This document shows positions 56,235 through 64,000 of a stretch of DNA of 64,000 nt, piece by piece. The notes beneath the pieces were generated by a model. It saw only the letters and a list, made by a program, of their open reading frames with translations, was not told the DNA's origin and made no database searches. Origin of the DNA: Aestuariivivens sediminis (GTDB lineage: Bacteria; Bacteroidota; Bacteroidia; Flavobacteriales; Flavobacteriaceae); NCBI RefSeq assembly GCF_022662105.1, contig NZ_JAKMCP010000003.1, forward strand, positions 310,001 to 374,000. The letters are read 5' to 3'. Every line of letters begins with the position of its first letter. The first letter of the stretch is position 1. The translations under genes and the position numbers were made by a program.

Positions 56235-56912
56235 ATGAGAATTGATATAATTACCGTTTTACCCGAGCTGTTAAAAAGTCCTTTTGAGGCATCTATTTTA
56301 AAACGTGCCATTGAGGCAAATTTAGTGGAGATCCATTTTCATAATTTGCGTGATTATACCTCAGACAAATATAAGAGTGTTGATGATTATCAGTTTGGAG
56401 GTGGTGCAGGTATGGTCATGCTCATTGAACCCATTGATAAGTGCATTTCAGCATTAAAAACAGAGCGCTCCTATGATGACATAATTTATATGACTCCCGA
56501 TGGAGAGCGTTTAAATCAGGGAATAGCCAATCAATTATCCCTCAAAAAAAATATGATTATTCTATGTGGGCATTACAAAGGGGTGGATCAACGGGTTCGT
56601 GATCACTTTATTACACGTGAAATATCTATTGGTGATTATGTTTTATCCGGTGGTGAATTAGGAGCCGCCGTGCTTTGTGATGCCGTTATAAGATTAATAC
56701 CAGGAGTATTGGGTAATGAAACATCAGCCTTAACCGATTCCTTTCAAGACAATTTATTGGCCCCACCAATTTATACGCGTCCTAGAGATTATAACGGCTG
56801 GCAAGTTCCTGAAATTCTGTTTAGTGGTGATTTTCCAAAAATTGAAAAATGGCGGGAGGATCAGGCTCTTATTCGTACTAGGGAACGCAGACCGGATTTG
56901 ATGGATGACTAA
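56235..56912 (+). CDS. trmD: tRNA (guanine37-N1)-methyltransferase
   Basis: TrmD methylates G37 next to the anticodon to prevent +1 frameshifting. The 225-aa trefoil-knot (SPOUT) protein has [42 protein letters not shown], the knot motif [17 protein letters not shown] and [14 protein letters not shown]. The length is normal. The sirtuin follows 9 bp downstream. Confidence 0.97.
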   Translation: MRIDIITVLPELLKSPFEASILKRAIEANLVEIHFHNLRDYTSDKYKSVDDYQFGGGAGMVMLIEPIDKCISALKTERSYDDIIYMTPDGERLNQGIANQLSLKKNMIILCGHYKGVDQRVRDHFITREISIGDYVLSGGELGAAVLCDAVIRLIPGVLGNETSALTDSFQDNLLAPPIYTRPRDYNGWQVPEILFSGDFPKIEKWREDQALIRTRERRPDLMDD

Positions 56913-56921
56913 AATTAAAAA

Positions 56922-57605
56922 ATGAAAAAGCACATTGTTGTATTAACCGGTGCTGGAATGAGTGCTGAAAGCGGAATTAAAACATTTCGTGATTCAGACG
57001 GTTTATGGGAAGGTCACGATGTAATGCAAGTAGCTTCACCCTTAGGTTTCCACGCTAATCCAGAATTGGTTTTAGATTTTTACAATCAGCGAAGAAGACA
57101 ACTTTTAACGGTCAATCCCAATAGTGCCCATTACGATTTAGCGGAATTGGAAGAGAATTTTAATGTGACCATTATTACCCAGAATATTGATGATCTTCAT
57201 GAACGTGCCGGAAGTAGTACTGTTATTCATTTACACGGAGAATTGCTCAAAGTTAGAAGCGCTATAGATGGCAGCGACATCCGGGAATGGAAATCAGATT
57301 TATTATTAGGCGACCTTTGCAAAAAAGGCCATCAATTACGACCACACATTGTTTGGTTTGGGGAGGATGTACCCCTGATTGAAAACGCAATAGATGTTTG
57401 TAAAGTGGCAGATATTTTAATTATAATTGGCACTTCCTTACAAGTATATCCTGCGGCCGGATTAATGCATTATGTGCCTCAACAAACAAGGATTTATTTT
57501 ATTGATCCTAAACCAAATGTAAATCATCATTCAAACTTAACGGTCTTCGCTGAAAAAGCAACTGTTGGAGTAAAAAAAGCCATTCAAGCCATTATGGATT
57601 TATAA
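56922..57605 (+). CDS. SIR2-family NAD-dependent protein deacylase lacking the zinc cysteines
   Basis: The 227-aa sirtuin has the NAD-binding loop GAGMSAESGIKTFRDSDGLW, the TQNIDD motif (86-91) and catalytic H105 in HLHGEL. Y54 and R57 (FYNQR) match the class III residues that in CobB and SIRT5 recognise succinyl-, malonyl- or glutaryl-lysine. The small zinc-binding domain normally has four Cys, but the segment after HLHGEL (about 108-140) contains only C133, so the zinc site is absent. Similar zinc-less sirtuins occur in Bacteroidota. The 3' end overlaps alkB by 14 bp. Confidence 0.92.
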   Translation: MKKHIVVLTGAGMSAESGIKTFRDSDGLWEGHDVMQVASPLGFHANPELVLDFYNQRRRQLLTVNPNSAHYDLAELEENFNVTIITQNIDDLHERAGSSTVIHLHGELLKVRSAIDGSDIREWKSDLLLGDLCKKGHQLRPHIVWFGEDVPLIENAIDVCKVADILIIIGTSLQVYPAAGLMHYVPQQTRIYFIDPKPNVNHHSNLTVFAEKATVGVKKAIQAIMDL

Positions 57606-58224
57606 TCCGGTAGGTCAAATTTATTCTCGGGCTTATAATTTTGGATGTTTTAGGTATTTTATGTTTCCAAAAATGTTGGGTAGTCCCTTTCATGAGTAAA
57701 ACACTGCCATGGGTCAAGGGAATAGTAACGGGCTTAACATGAACATTTTCGATATGTTTAAGCTTAAATGGTCTCGTTTCTCCAAATGAAACTGATGCAA
57801 TAACAGGATTTCTTCCCAGTTCTTTCTCGTTATCTTGATGCCAATCATTACTGTCCCGGCCTGTTCTATAAAGGTTGAGTAAACAAGAGGTGAACCTTAC
57901 CTTTGCAATTTCCTCAATTCGTTTTTTTACAAACAGCAAATCCTCCGTCCAAGGGTATGGGTTCATGGATATACCAGAATAACTATATCCTCTTTTTACA
58001 TCTCCATAAAGTGCTGTTAATCGTGGAACTTCATATTCTTTGCCAAAAAACTTTATTTTATCTTGTTGCCAACAAATTGTGCTGTATAAACTGTTGTAAA
58101 GTGCATCGCTTTTTTCCAAACGAAATACATTCTTGTAAAGTATTATGTCTGCATCTGGTAAATCAAAGTGTTCCCTATAAAGGTCCTCTTCCAAAAATTT
58201 AAACCGCTTTTGATTTTGCTGCAT
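57592..58224 (-). CDS. alkB: AlkB-like 2-oxoglutarate/Fe(II)-dependent dioxygenase
   Basis: The 210-aa protein is an AlkB-family enzyme that removes alkyl groups from N1-adenine, N3-cytosine and similar lesions using Fe(II) and 2-oxoglutarate. The iron triad is the His and Asp of WHQDNEKELG plus the distal His in HFWKHK. The 2-oxoglutarate-binding arginine is in PRINLTYR. The length matches ABH2-like bacterial forms. It ends in a 14-bp overlap with the sirtuin gene and follows the glycosyltransferase in the same direction. Confidence 0.92.
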   Translation of the reverse strand: MQQNQKRFKFLEEDLYREHFDLPDADIILYKNVFRLEKSDALYNSLYSTICWQQDKIKFFGKEYEVPRLTALYGDVKRGYSYSGISMNPYPWTEDLLFVKKRIEEIAKVRFTSCLLNLYRTGRDSNDWHQDNEKELGRNPVIASVSFGETRPFKLKHIENVHVKPVTIPLTHGSVLLMKGTTQHFWKHKIPKTSKIISPRINLTYRIINP

Positions 58225-58233
58225 GGTAAATTT

Positions 58234-59472
58234 TTAGTTTTTATTTTTTTCTTCAATCCATTTACTCATAAACTTTGTACTTTGCAATGTTTGGTACTGA
58301 AGGAGTTGTCCTATAAAATTATGTTGTCTTCTAATGTCGATTTCCCGAATTGCTTTATTAACGTCTTGCAATACCTTTTGGCGATATTTTACATTTGAAA
58401 ATCGTTTATTGATAGTCTCAAAACCAAACTGTTGCTTTTCATTCCATAGTATTTCATCTGTATATAATTGTATGGCCTTTGCCGCGAACATTGAACTGTT
58501 GTCTTCAATAAAGCCATTGGCTTTTAGTTTACCAAACATGCCTTCCGCAGCAATTGATGTCATTACACTAGGCGTTCCGTTCTGCATGGCATCGATAAGT
58601 TTACCTTTTAATCCAGCACCAAAACGTAATGGTGCTAAGCATACTCTAGCACGCTGCATCACATGGTTGGCATCGTTTGTAAAACCTTTAATTAAAAACC
58701 TTTCTTTCTCATTGTGTAACTGCTTTACTTTTTGCGAAAGATAGGCTCCATAAACATGCATTTCTGCTTGCGGTAATTCTTTTCTAATTAAGGGCCAGAT
58801 GGATTCCTTTAGGAATAATATCGCATCATAATTAGGGTCATGTAAAAAGTTGCCTATGCTTATAAAATCTTGACGTTCATTAAATTTGGGTAAGGCATTA
58901 ATCCATGCGCCTTTGATGGTCTCTAGCATAAAAGGTAAATAGCACAACAGATCCGGATCAATTTTGAATTCAGTTTTAAGTAAATTCATTTCTATTTCTG
59001 AAATGATTAAACTTAAGTCACTTCTATATATACTCGCTATTTCTCGCTTTGCTGTGTTATTAAATAAATAGGCTCTATCAAATTCATGATTATCTTTTAA
59101 AGCCTGCTGTCTTCCTTTGCGGAGCGCATGAAGATCTTCAGTATCCAGAATCCGTAGGGCTTTGGGACATTGTTCAGCAACCCGCCATCCATATTGCTCT
59201 TCAGTCATAAATCTATCGAATAAAACAACATCTGGATTCAATGTTTTTACAAATAGATCGAAACTTGAATCATTCAATGTTATCCGTATTGGAGAAACAC
59301 CAATAGAATCCAAATCGAATGCTTGTTTTGTTTGGACACAAGCACTGGCAAAAGTAATCTCATAGCTACCGGCTTTAAAAGCTTCAATGAGTTGCATCAT
59401 CCTGCTCCCGGCAGCTGAACTCTTAGGTTCAGGCCATACAAATCCAATAATCAATAATTTTTTAGAGGCCAC
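58234..59472 (-). CDS. Glycosyltransferase family 1/4-like protein
   Basis: The 412-aa protein has a GT-B fold: an N-terminal KKLLIIGFVWPEPKSSAAGSRMMQLIEAF with the family's Gly-rich loop, then a C-terminal domain with FGAGLKGKLIDAMQNGTPSVMTSIAAEGM, the sugar-nucleotide-binding loop. The start is GTG at 59472. The sugar and acceptor are unknown. There is no other polysaccharide gene nearby, so it is not part of a visible biosynthetic locus. It leads alkB by 9 bp. Confidence 0.87.
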   Translation of the reverse strand: MASKKLLIIGFVWPEPKSSAAGSRMMQLIEAFKAGSYEITFASACVQTKQAFDLDSIGVSPIRITLNDSSFDLFVKTLNPDVVLFDRFMTEEQYGWRVAEQCPKALRILDTEDLHALRKGRQQALKDNHEFDRAYLFNNTAKREIASIYRSDLSLIISEIEMNLLKTEFKIDPDLLCYLPFMLETIKGAWINALPKFNERQDFISIGNFLHDPNYDAILFLKESIWPLIRKELPQAEMHVYGAYLSQKVKQLHNEKERFLIKGFTNDANHVMQRARVCLAPLRFGAGLKGKLIDAMQNGTPSVMTSIAAEGMFGKLKANGFIEDNSSMFAAKAIQLYTDEILWNEKQQFGFETINKRFSNVKYRQKVLQDVNKAIREIDIRRQHNFIGQLLQYQTLQSTKFMSKWIEEKNKN

Positions 59473-59532
59473 AAATCAAGATTGTTTTATAGAAGAGGCA
59501 TTGAACTGAATACCAATGCCAATTCCTTTTTT

Positions 59533-60006
59533 TTATTCTGGCTTAGGCATTAATCCATATTTGGCTCGTACCAGTTTAGCCCAATCTATCACCGTTTTAA
59601 TTTGTGCATCGGTTAACCTGGCTTCGGAATGGGTCCAAGTGTACGATTTTAAAGGCATGTCTTTGGCTTCTACCATTTCAATAAGTTCCTCAAATTTGTG
59701 GTCTTTGCGTTTCACCGAATTACCCACCCAATTGGACATATTAAAATGTTTTTTACCATCTTTTATATGTCCGGCTAACCAATAATTCAAGGGAGTTATG
59801 CTATTGTACCATGGATATCTTGTAAAATTACTATGGCAATCAAAACAGCTTTCCTTTAAAATAAGTTTTACATTTTCCGGGGGGTTGGTTTCGGCTAAAA
59901 AAGGTTCAACAGAAGTTTTATCCCCTTGATTTTTTTCAGGACCTATAAATTGTGCTAGTAACAGAAGTATCAGTGCAAATAAGCCCAATGTTTTTGATGT
60001 CGTCAT
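59533..60006 (-). CDS. Haem-binding domain protein (mono-haem CxxCH)
   Basis: The 157-aa protein has an N-terminal membrane helix (LGLFALILLLLAQFIG) and a periplasmic haem-binding domain with one CxxCH site, C54-FD-C57-H58. After it come NFTRYPWYNSITPLNYWLAGHI and FNMSNW, features of the Bacteroidota 'haem-bd' family. These proteins probably handle haem or electrons at the envelope; the partner is unknown. It is separate from the octahaem cytochrome found elsewhere in the window. Confidence 0.88.
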   Translation of the reverse strand: MTTSKTLGLFALILLLLAQFIGPEKNQGDKTSVEPFLAETNPPENVKLILKESCFDCHSNFTRYPWYNSITPLNYWLAGHIKDGKKHFNMSNWVGNSVKRKDHKFEELIEMVEAKDMPLKSYTWTHSEARLTDAQIKTVIDWAKLVRAKYGLMPKPE

Positions 60007-60059
60007 TAACTATGAATTTTTATGGTATTTTTAGAACTCTAAAATTATGAAATAATTAG

Positions 60060-60623
60060 ATGAACACGGCGGAATTAATTAAAGAATTAAATGATGTTAA
60101 TGGCTCCCGACAAAAGCGGTTGAAGTGCGCACAACTGGTCTTAAATGACCTGACTTTATTGCCTAAACTTATAGATATAATAGCTTTAGTTGATAACAAA
60201 ATATCGTGTCGAGCGGCATGGGTCTTAGAGATGGTTTGTAATGAATACATTTACGCCATTGCGCCCTATTTGGATACATTCTGCAGTAGTCTTAACAAGG
60301 TACATTTAAATGGTGCTGTACGAGCAGTTTCGAAAATTTGTGAATTAATTGCTAAAACTAATGATTCCGGTCCATCAAATCCATTAAAAAAAGCACTAAA
60401 ACCTTTACACAAAGAATTAATTATTGAAACCTGTTTCGATTGGATGATTAAAGATCAAAAAGTCGCGACAAAAGTACACGCCATGGAAACCCTTTATCTT
60501 TTGGGTAAAGGCAGTCAATGGATCCATAAGGAACTATCCATAATAATAGTGCGAGATTTTCAAACACAAAGTGCCGGTTTTAAAGCCAGGGCAAAACAGG
60601 TTTTAAAGAAATTGAAAAAATAA
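60060..60623 (+). CDS. Helical (HEAT-like) protein, uncharacterised
   Basis: The 187-aa soluble protein consists of short helical pairs: RQKRLKCAQLVLNDLTLLPKLIDIIAL, KISCRAAWVLEMVCNEYIYAIAPYLDTFCSSL, GAVRAVSKICELIAKT and KVHAMETLYLLGKGSQWIHKELSIII. This is an armadillo/HEAT-type arrangement suggesting a protein-binding role. Homologues are sometimes labelled adenylosuccinate lyase because of proximity to purB, but no lyase motif is present. The next gene on the other strand ends 1 bp after it. Confidence 0.78.
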   Translation: MNTAELIKELNDVNGSRQKRLKCAQLVLNDLTLLPKLIDIIALVDNKISCRAAWVLEMVCNEYIYAIAPYLDTFCSSLNKVHLNGAVRAVSKICELIAKTNDSGPSNPLKKALKPLHKELIIETCFDWMIKDQKVATKVHAMETLYLLGKGSQWIHKELSIIIVRDFQTQSAGFKARAKQVLKKLKK

Positions 60624-60624
60624 A

Positions 60625-61605
60625 TTATAAGGCCATGACCTCTTCCAATCGTTCTTTGGGGATAATTAGCAGCTTACTGTTTACCAAACGGCCAGTTAAG
60701 GTTTTCCAGTTTTTATCTTGGTTAAAAATTGATTTCAAAATAGGGAATGCTTTACTGTAATCCTTATTATTTAATAAATTAATGGCGTACCAATACGTCA
60801 TCTCCAAATTGTCGGGAAAAAGATTTTGCGCTTGCAAATACAAGTTTTCCGCCTTATCTGAATTCCCTTCCTCCATCGCCAAATCCCCTTTGTTCATATA
60901 GTTATAAGCATCATGCATTTTTATTAATCGTTCTAATTCATGTAAAGGATCTTCATGGTCTTCCACACGTAAGTCCATCGAAACATCTTCCCAAATATTA
61001 CCTGTAGCTTCACCCTTAACCATCAAAATAGCAGCAGATTGTTTTCCTCGTATATCCCCTTTTTCATTTTCCGCGGCCTTCAGTGCAGCCAAAACACGAT
61101 AGCTCAAATGACCTCTTGTAGTCTGAAAGGCTTGAGCCATAGCATCCCAAACGGTATTATTCAACATCATATTGGCCTGAACAGAAAAATTACGCCCCTG
61201 TTTATGACCGGCCTCATCAATACATTGGCTTCCTGTATGGGTCGCAACGATCCCCTTATGGTTTAAAAATGCAACCTGTCTGAACATCGCCCCGGGATCA
61301 TTTTCCAATAACCCATTTAAAGCTTGTTCCGGGGTTAGTCCTTGTTCCATCAAAGCTAAACCTTTAGGACCATAACTGGGATTAACCAACGATTGGGTAG
61401 CCACCACGCCAACCCCTGCTCTCCCATAGGTCACCACACTACCCACACTAAACCAATGGCTTTGAACAGCCACTGCCATATCTCCGGTTAAAGAATCTCT
61501 GGCCACAATGGAATACGTATGCACAAATGGTTCTGATTTTATATAGAATTGGGCCATTAGACCTTGAGAAAACAAAAAAATCAACACTATTTGAAACGAT
61601 TTCAT
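60625..61605 (-). CDS. DUF1028 family secreted Ntn-hydrolase-like protein
   Basis: The 326-aa precursor has a signal peptide (KSFQIVLIFLFSQGLMAQ), then a DUF1028 domain: HTYSIVARDSLTGDMAVAVQSHWFSVGSVVTYGRAGVGVVATQSLVNPSYGPKGLALMEQG, and QCIDEAGHKQGRNFSVQANMM. C-terminal TPR-like helices (about 240-310) complete it. DUF1028 proteins fold like N-terminal nucleophile hydrolases, but the substrate is unknown. The ATG at 61605 places the signal peptide at the N-terminus; an in-frame start 36 bases upstream is less likely. Confidence 0.85.
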   Translation of the reverse strand: MKSFQIVLIFLFSQGLMAQFYIKSEPFVHTYSIVARDSLTGDMAVAVQSHWFSVGSVVTYGRAGVGVVATQSLVNPSYGPKGLALMEQGLTPEQALNGLLENDPGAMFRQVAFLNHKGIVATHTGSQCIDEAGHKQGRNFSVQANMMLNNTVWDAMAQAFQTTRGHLSYRVLAALKAAENEKGDIRGKQSAAILMVKGEATGNIWEDVSMDLRVEDHEDPLHELERLIKMHDAYNYMNKGDLAMEEGNSDKAENLYLQAQNLFPDNLEMTYWYAINLLNNKDYSKAFPILKSIFNQDKNWKTLTGRLVNSKLLIIPKERLEEVMAL

Positions 61606-61696
61606 ATCACTTAAATTTTTATAAATATACCATTTATCCATGGATCATAATTAACAATCTTCCCGTCTTTTCTTAAAATCTTCTGTACAAAAAAAC

Positions 61697-61704
61697 TATC
61701 TTTG
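61697..61704 (+). promoter_or_regulatory. -7 box of the purB promoter
   Basis: TATCTTTG at 61697-61704 matches TAnnTTTG and lies 24 bases before the purB ATG. No TTG is at the -33 distance. Confidence 0.45.
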
Positions 61705-61727
61705 CAACTTCAAAAGTAGAACACCAT

Positions 61728-63071
61728 ATGTCATTATCAAACTTAAATGCGATTTCCCCAATAGATGGTCGTTATCGAAATAAAGTGGAAGAATTAGCAG
61801 ACTTCTTTTCGGAAGAAGCCCTTATAAAATATCGTGTTTTAGTTGAAATTGAGTACTTTATTGCGCTTTGTGAAATACCATTACCGCAACTAAAAAACAT
61901 TGACATTAAAAGTTTTGTGGATTTAAGAGCGATCTACAAGAATTTTTCAAGTGATGACGCCCTGGCCATTAAAGCCATTGAAAAGGTTACTAACCACGAT
62001 GTCAAAGCGGTCGAGTATTTTATCAAAGAAAAATTTGATGCTTTGGGATTATCGCCATTTAAGGAGTTTATACATTTTGGACTAACATCACAGGATATTA
62101 ACAATACAGCCATCCCATTAAGTTTAAAGGAAGCTATTAACCTGATTTACATCCCTGAATACCAAAACCTTTTAGACCGACTCAAGGCATTGACTGAAGA
62201 ATGGATGGAAGTACCCATGCTGGCGAGAACGCATGGGCAACCGGCCTCTCCAACTAGACTGGGGAAAGAAATAGAGGTTTTTGTTGTACGAATGGAAGAA
62301 CAGTATAATTTCCTTAAAAACATTCCAAATGGGGCCAAATTTGGTGGAGCAACCGGTAATTTTAACGCCCACCATGTGGCCTATCCCGATATGGACTGGA
62401 AGGCTTTTGGAACCACTTTTGTACAACATAAATTAGGACTACATCATTCATTTCCGACCACACAAATAGAGCATTATGACCATATGGCGGCCTTGTTCGA
62501 TACCCTCAAGCGCATCAACACTATTGTCATCGATTTAAACAGGGATATTTGGACCTATGTGTCCATGGATTATTTTAAACAAAAAATCAAGGCGGGCGAA
62601 GTTGGAAGTAGTGCGATGCCACATAAGGTGAATCCCATTGATTTCGAAAACAGTGAAGGGAACCTTGGCCTGGCCAATGCTATTTTTGAACATCTTTCTG
62701 CCAAGCTTCCCATTTCCAGATTACAACGCGATTTAACAGACAGTACCGTATTACGAAACATTGGGGTGCCTTTCGGACATACCTTAATCGGGTTTAAATC
62801 AACTTTAAAAGGGTTAAATAAATTATTATTGAATGAGGTCAAATTTGCGGAAGATTTAAATAATAACTGGGCTGTTGTGGCTGAAGCTATTCAAACTATT
62901 TTACGCCGCGAGGGCTATCCAAACCCCTATGAAGCCTTAAAAGGTTTAACACGTACAAACGAAAAGATAAACCAAAAATCCATTTCAAATTTTATCGATA
63001 CCTTAGAAGTCTCTAACAACATAAAAGAGGAACTAAAACGAATCACGCCCAGCAATTATACTGGAATTTAA
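61728..63071 (+). CDS. purB: Adenylosuccinate lyase
   Basis: PurB removes fumarate from SAICAR and from adenylosuccinate in purine synthesis. The 447-aa protein has the superfamily signature GSSAMPHKVNPIDFEN, HFGLTSQDINNTA with the conserved Ser/Thr region, and ARTHGQPASPT. The start is ATG 61728, matching SLSNLNAISPIDGRY at the N-terminus. The small membrane ORF begins 2 bp after its stop. Confidence 0.98.
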   Translation: MSLSNLNAISPIDGRYRNKVEELADFFSEEALIKYRVLVEIEYFIALCEIPLPQLKNIDIKSFVDLRAIYKNFSSDDALAIKAIEKVTNHDVKAVEYFIKEKFDALGLSPFKEFIHFGLTSQDINNTAIPLSLKEAINLIYIPEYQNLLDRLKALTEEWMEVPMLARTHGQPASPTRLGKEIEVFVVRMEEQYNFLKNIPNGAKFGGATGNFNAHHVAYPDMDWKAFGTTFVQHKLGLHHSFPTTQIEHYDHMAALFDTLKRINTIVIDLNRDIWTYVSMDYFKQKIKAGEVGSSAMPHKVNPIDFENSEGNLGLANAIFEHLSAKLPISRLQRDLTDSTVLRNIGVPFGHTLIGFKSTLKGLNKLLLNEVKFAEDLNNNWAVVAEAIQTILRREGYPNPYEALKGLTRTNEKINQKSISNFIDTLEVSNNIKEELKRITPSNYTGI

Positions 63072-63073
63072 AA

Positions 63074-63301
63074 ATGATACTTAAGGACAATCAATCGTTA
63101 TTACTCTGTGGCATTTTGGTAGCGGGTATATTTGTTTCGGGTATATTTGATATTCTGGATAATTTTATGGTATTGACCCTATTAATCCTTATTTATGGAT
63201 GTATTGTTGCCAATATTATCTATACAAAAAGTAAATCCATTACCAGCACTGTGGATAACCATACTCAAGAAAAAACTCCCAGTGAGCACCGGGAGTTTTA
63301 A
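63074..63301 (+). CDS. Small membrane protein downstream of purB
   Basis: The 75-aa protein has two hydrophobic segments (about 8-28 and 33-52) and a polar tail, with no family I recognise. It follows purB by 2 bp, so it is probably translated from the purB transcript. Its last 10 codons and stop are made from the stem of the operon's terminator (63272-63299). That is unusual, and it might mean that the ORF is real but its tail is not constrained, or that it is not expressed. Confidence 0.55.
   Translation: MILKDNQSLLLCGILVAGIFVSGIFDILDNFMVLTLLILIYGCIVANIIYTKSKSITSTVDNHTQEKTPSEHREF
63272..63299. terminator. Bidirectional terminator overlapping the end of the small membrane ORF
   Basis: AAAACTCCC (63272-63280) pairs with GGGAGTTTT (63291-63299) over a 10-nt loop, with A/T tracts outside. 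It ends the purB transcript and can also serve the convergent DUF4252 gene that stops at 63324. Confidence 0.8.
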
Positions 63302-63323
63302 TGATTTTGTATGCATCAAAATG

Positions 63324-63866
63324 TTATTGAAAGAAATTCATAAGGTCACCCACTTGAGAGGCCTCAAAATTGCTGTCTCTCAAAACACTTGCCAGTGTAA
63401 TCATTTTATCTGGACTCATAGCGTTGCCTAAAACCCGAACAATTGCAAACCCAATACCTTTAGAATTACCAAACACGATAACTTCATCGGCCTCATCATC
63501 ATCACCAACATATTTAACTACAATGTTATTCCCCTTGTCACTAAACTCGATTAAATCGTTGTATTTTTTGTTATTCAAAATCGTCTTCACCTTAGCCAAC
63601 TCGATGTCATACCTCTCTTTGTTATCTTCTTGAGCTTTAAATCCTAAGAAATTTAATCGCTTCACGGATCGATAGGCTTCCATCTGATCATTATTAAATT
63701 TGGATGCATCTACTTTAACCATAGATAATGGGAGATCTTGTGAAATAAAGTTAGCGGACTCCTGGTTATCTACAAAATACCGTTGCAGACTAACGCCATC
63801 GTCACAGCTGGTTAACCAAACTGTGACCATGACGATTGAAAATATATGCTTGATTGTTCGTTTCAT
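63324..63866 (-). CDS. DUF4252 family lipoprotein
   Basis: The 180-aa precursor has a lipoprotein signal (IFSIVMVTVWLTSC, Cys21). It has a DUF4252 domain with the pattern VKVDASKFNNDQMEAYRSVKRLNFLGFK, KVKTILNNKKYNDLIEFSDKG and VYGDDDEADEVIVFGNSKGIGFAIVRVLGNAMSP-like strands. DUF4252 proteins are common in Bacteroidota, often in tandem pairs, with unknown function. A second copy is cut off at the right edge of the window. Confidence 0.85.
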   Translation of the reverse strand: MKRTIKHIFSIVMVTVWLTSCDDGVSLQRYFVDNQESANFISQDLPLSMVKVDASKFNNDQMEAYRSVKRLNFLGFKAQEDNKERYDIELAKVKTILNNKKYNDLIEFSDKGNNIVVKYVGDDDEADEVIVFGNSKGIGFAIVRVLGNAMSPDKMITLASVLRDSNFEASQVGDLMNFFQ

Positions 63867-63880
63867 GATTGATTTCCAGT

Positions 63881-64000
63881 CTATTTATCCTTTTCCAAAT
63901 GTTGACCACCGGGAATGTTCATTTTTTGGGTCAGTTTAGAGATTTCATTCAAATCAATGTTACCGGTAAGGGATACTACAACCGTTTCTATTTTACGCGC
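63881..64000 (-). CDS. C-terminus of a second DUF4252-like protein (partial)
   Basis: A minus-strand frame runs from the right edge to a stop at 63881-63883, giving 39 residues with ETVVVSLTGNIDLNEISKL and NIPGGQHLEK. This ending (V..TGNIDL.E...L....NIPGG..L) is typical of the C-terminus of DUF4252 proteins. It lies 14 bp upstream of the start of the complete DUF4252 gene on the same strand, so the two form a tandem pair. Confidence 0.7.
   Translation of the reverse strand, partial: ARKIETVVVSLTGNIDLNEISKLTQKMNIPGGQHLEKDK

Noticed and set aside
60060-60623. Adenylosuccinate lyase label for the helical protein
   Set aside because: It has none of the lyase signature motifs, while the real purB is at 61728-63071. 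The label comes from proximity only.

Overview
The window is an AT-rich stretch of chromosome from a member of the Bacteroidota, almost certainly a pigmented, probably marine Flavobacteriaceae. Four things point there. Promoters follow the Bacteroidota pattern (TTG, about 19 bp, TAnnTTTG). There are few Shine-Dalgarno sites and many TTG starts. Lineage-restricted families are present: DUF5606, DUF6913, DUF4252, DUF2279, the PorD-like DUF4835 family, a type IX secretion C-terminal signal and the Bacteroidota omega subunit. A compact zeaxanthin-type carotenoid operon is also present. Nearly everything reads as vertically inherited core genome. I see no insertion sequence, prophage, CRISPR array, integrase or toxin-antitoxin pair.

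Layout: 1-4.8 kb holds a mutarotase tail, a DEAD-box helicase, gcvT, a sugar-nucleotide reductase, pterin dehydratase and yebC. 4.9-10 kb holds YceI, a Crp/Fnr regulator, a cNMP/CBS/nucleotidyltransferase protein coupled to a DEDDh exonuclease, and an FKBP lipoprotein. 10-14.2 kb holds an S4 protein, a phosphoribosyltransferase, aroK, tRNA-Lys, tRNA-Leu and an octaheme cytochrome with TPRs. 14.4-18.8 kb holds a CarH-type B12 photoreceptor regulator followed by crtI-crtB-crtZ-lycopene cyclase. 18.8-24 kb is a minus-strand run: 2-hydroxyacid dehydrogenase, TlpA thioredoxin, Crp/Fnr, DUF5606, def, a T9SS cargo protein, ruvX and a small secreted protein. dapD follows on the plus strand.

25-37.8 kb is a long minus-strand run: DUF6913-dapA, bamD, rpoZ-coaBC-porD-recN, fabI, GT2-ybbR-coaE and a histidine kinase with its response regulator. 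37.8-39.9 kb has a 5'-nucleotidase encoded as two separate exported polypeptides and a DoxX protein. 39.9-44.2 kb has a membrane protein and ligA-prmC-GNAT on the minus strand. 44.2-49.6 kb has ribD-HAD-yigZ and dnaA-PTP-rsmI. 49.6-53.7 kb is a cell-wall cluster, dapF-GNAT-mltG-DUF2279-lysozyme-like protein. The rest holds a DegP protease, a coiled-coil membrane protein, trmD, a sirtuin, alkB, a glycosyltransferase, a haem-binding protein, purB and two DUF4252 proteins.

Functional links: dapA, dapD and dapF together with mltG and the lysozyme-like protein serve meso-DAP and peptidoglycan synthesis and turnover. BamD, PorD, DegP, FKBP and YbbR serve the cell envelope. The most coherent regulatory unit is the CarH-carotenoid block, with a candidate operator palindrome spanning the crtI promoter. 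I did not find a clearly new multi-gene system. The best leads are that light/B12 circuit, the DUF294-exonuclease pair, the zinc-less sirtuin, the octaheme-TPR cytochrome, and an orphan terminator that may mark a small RNA.
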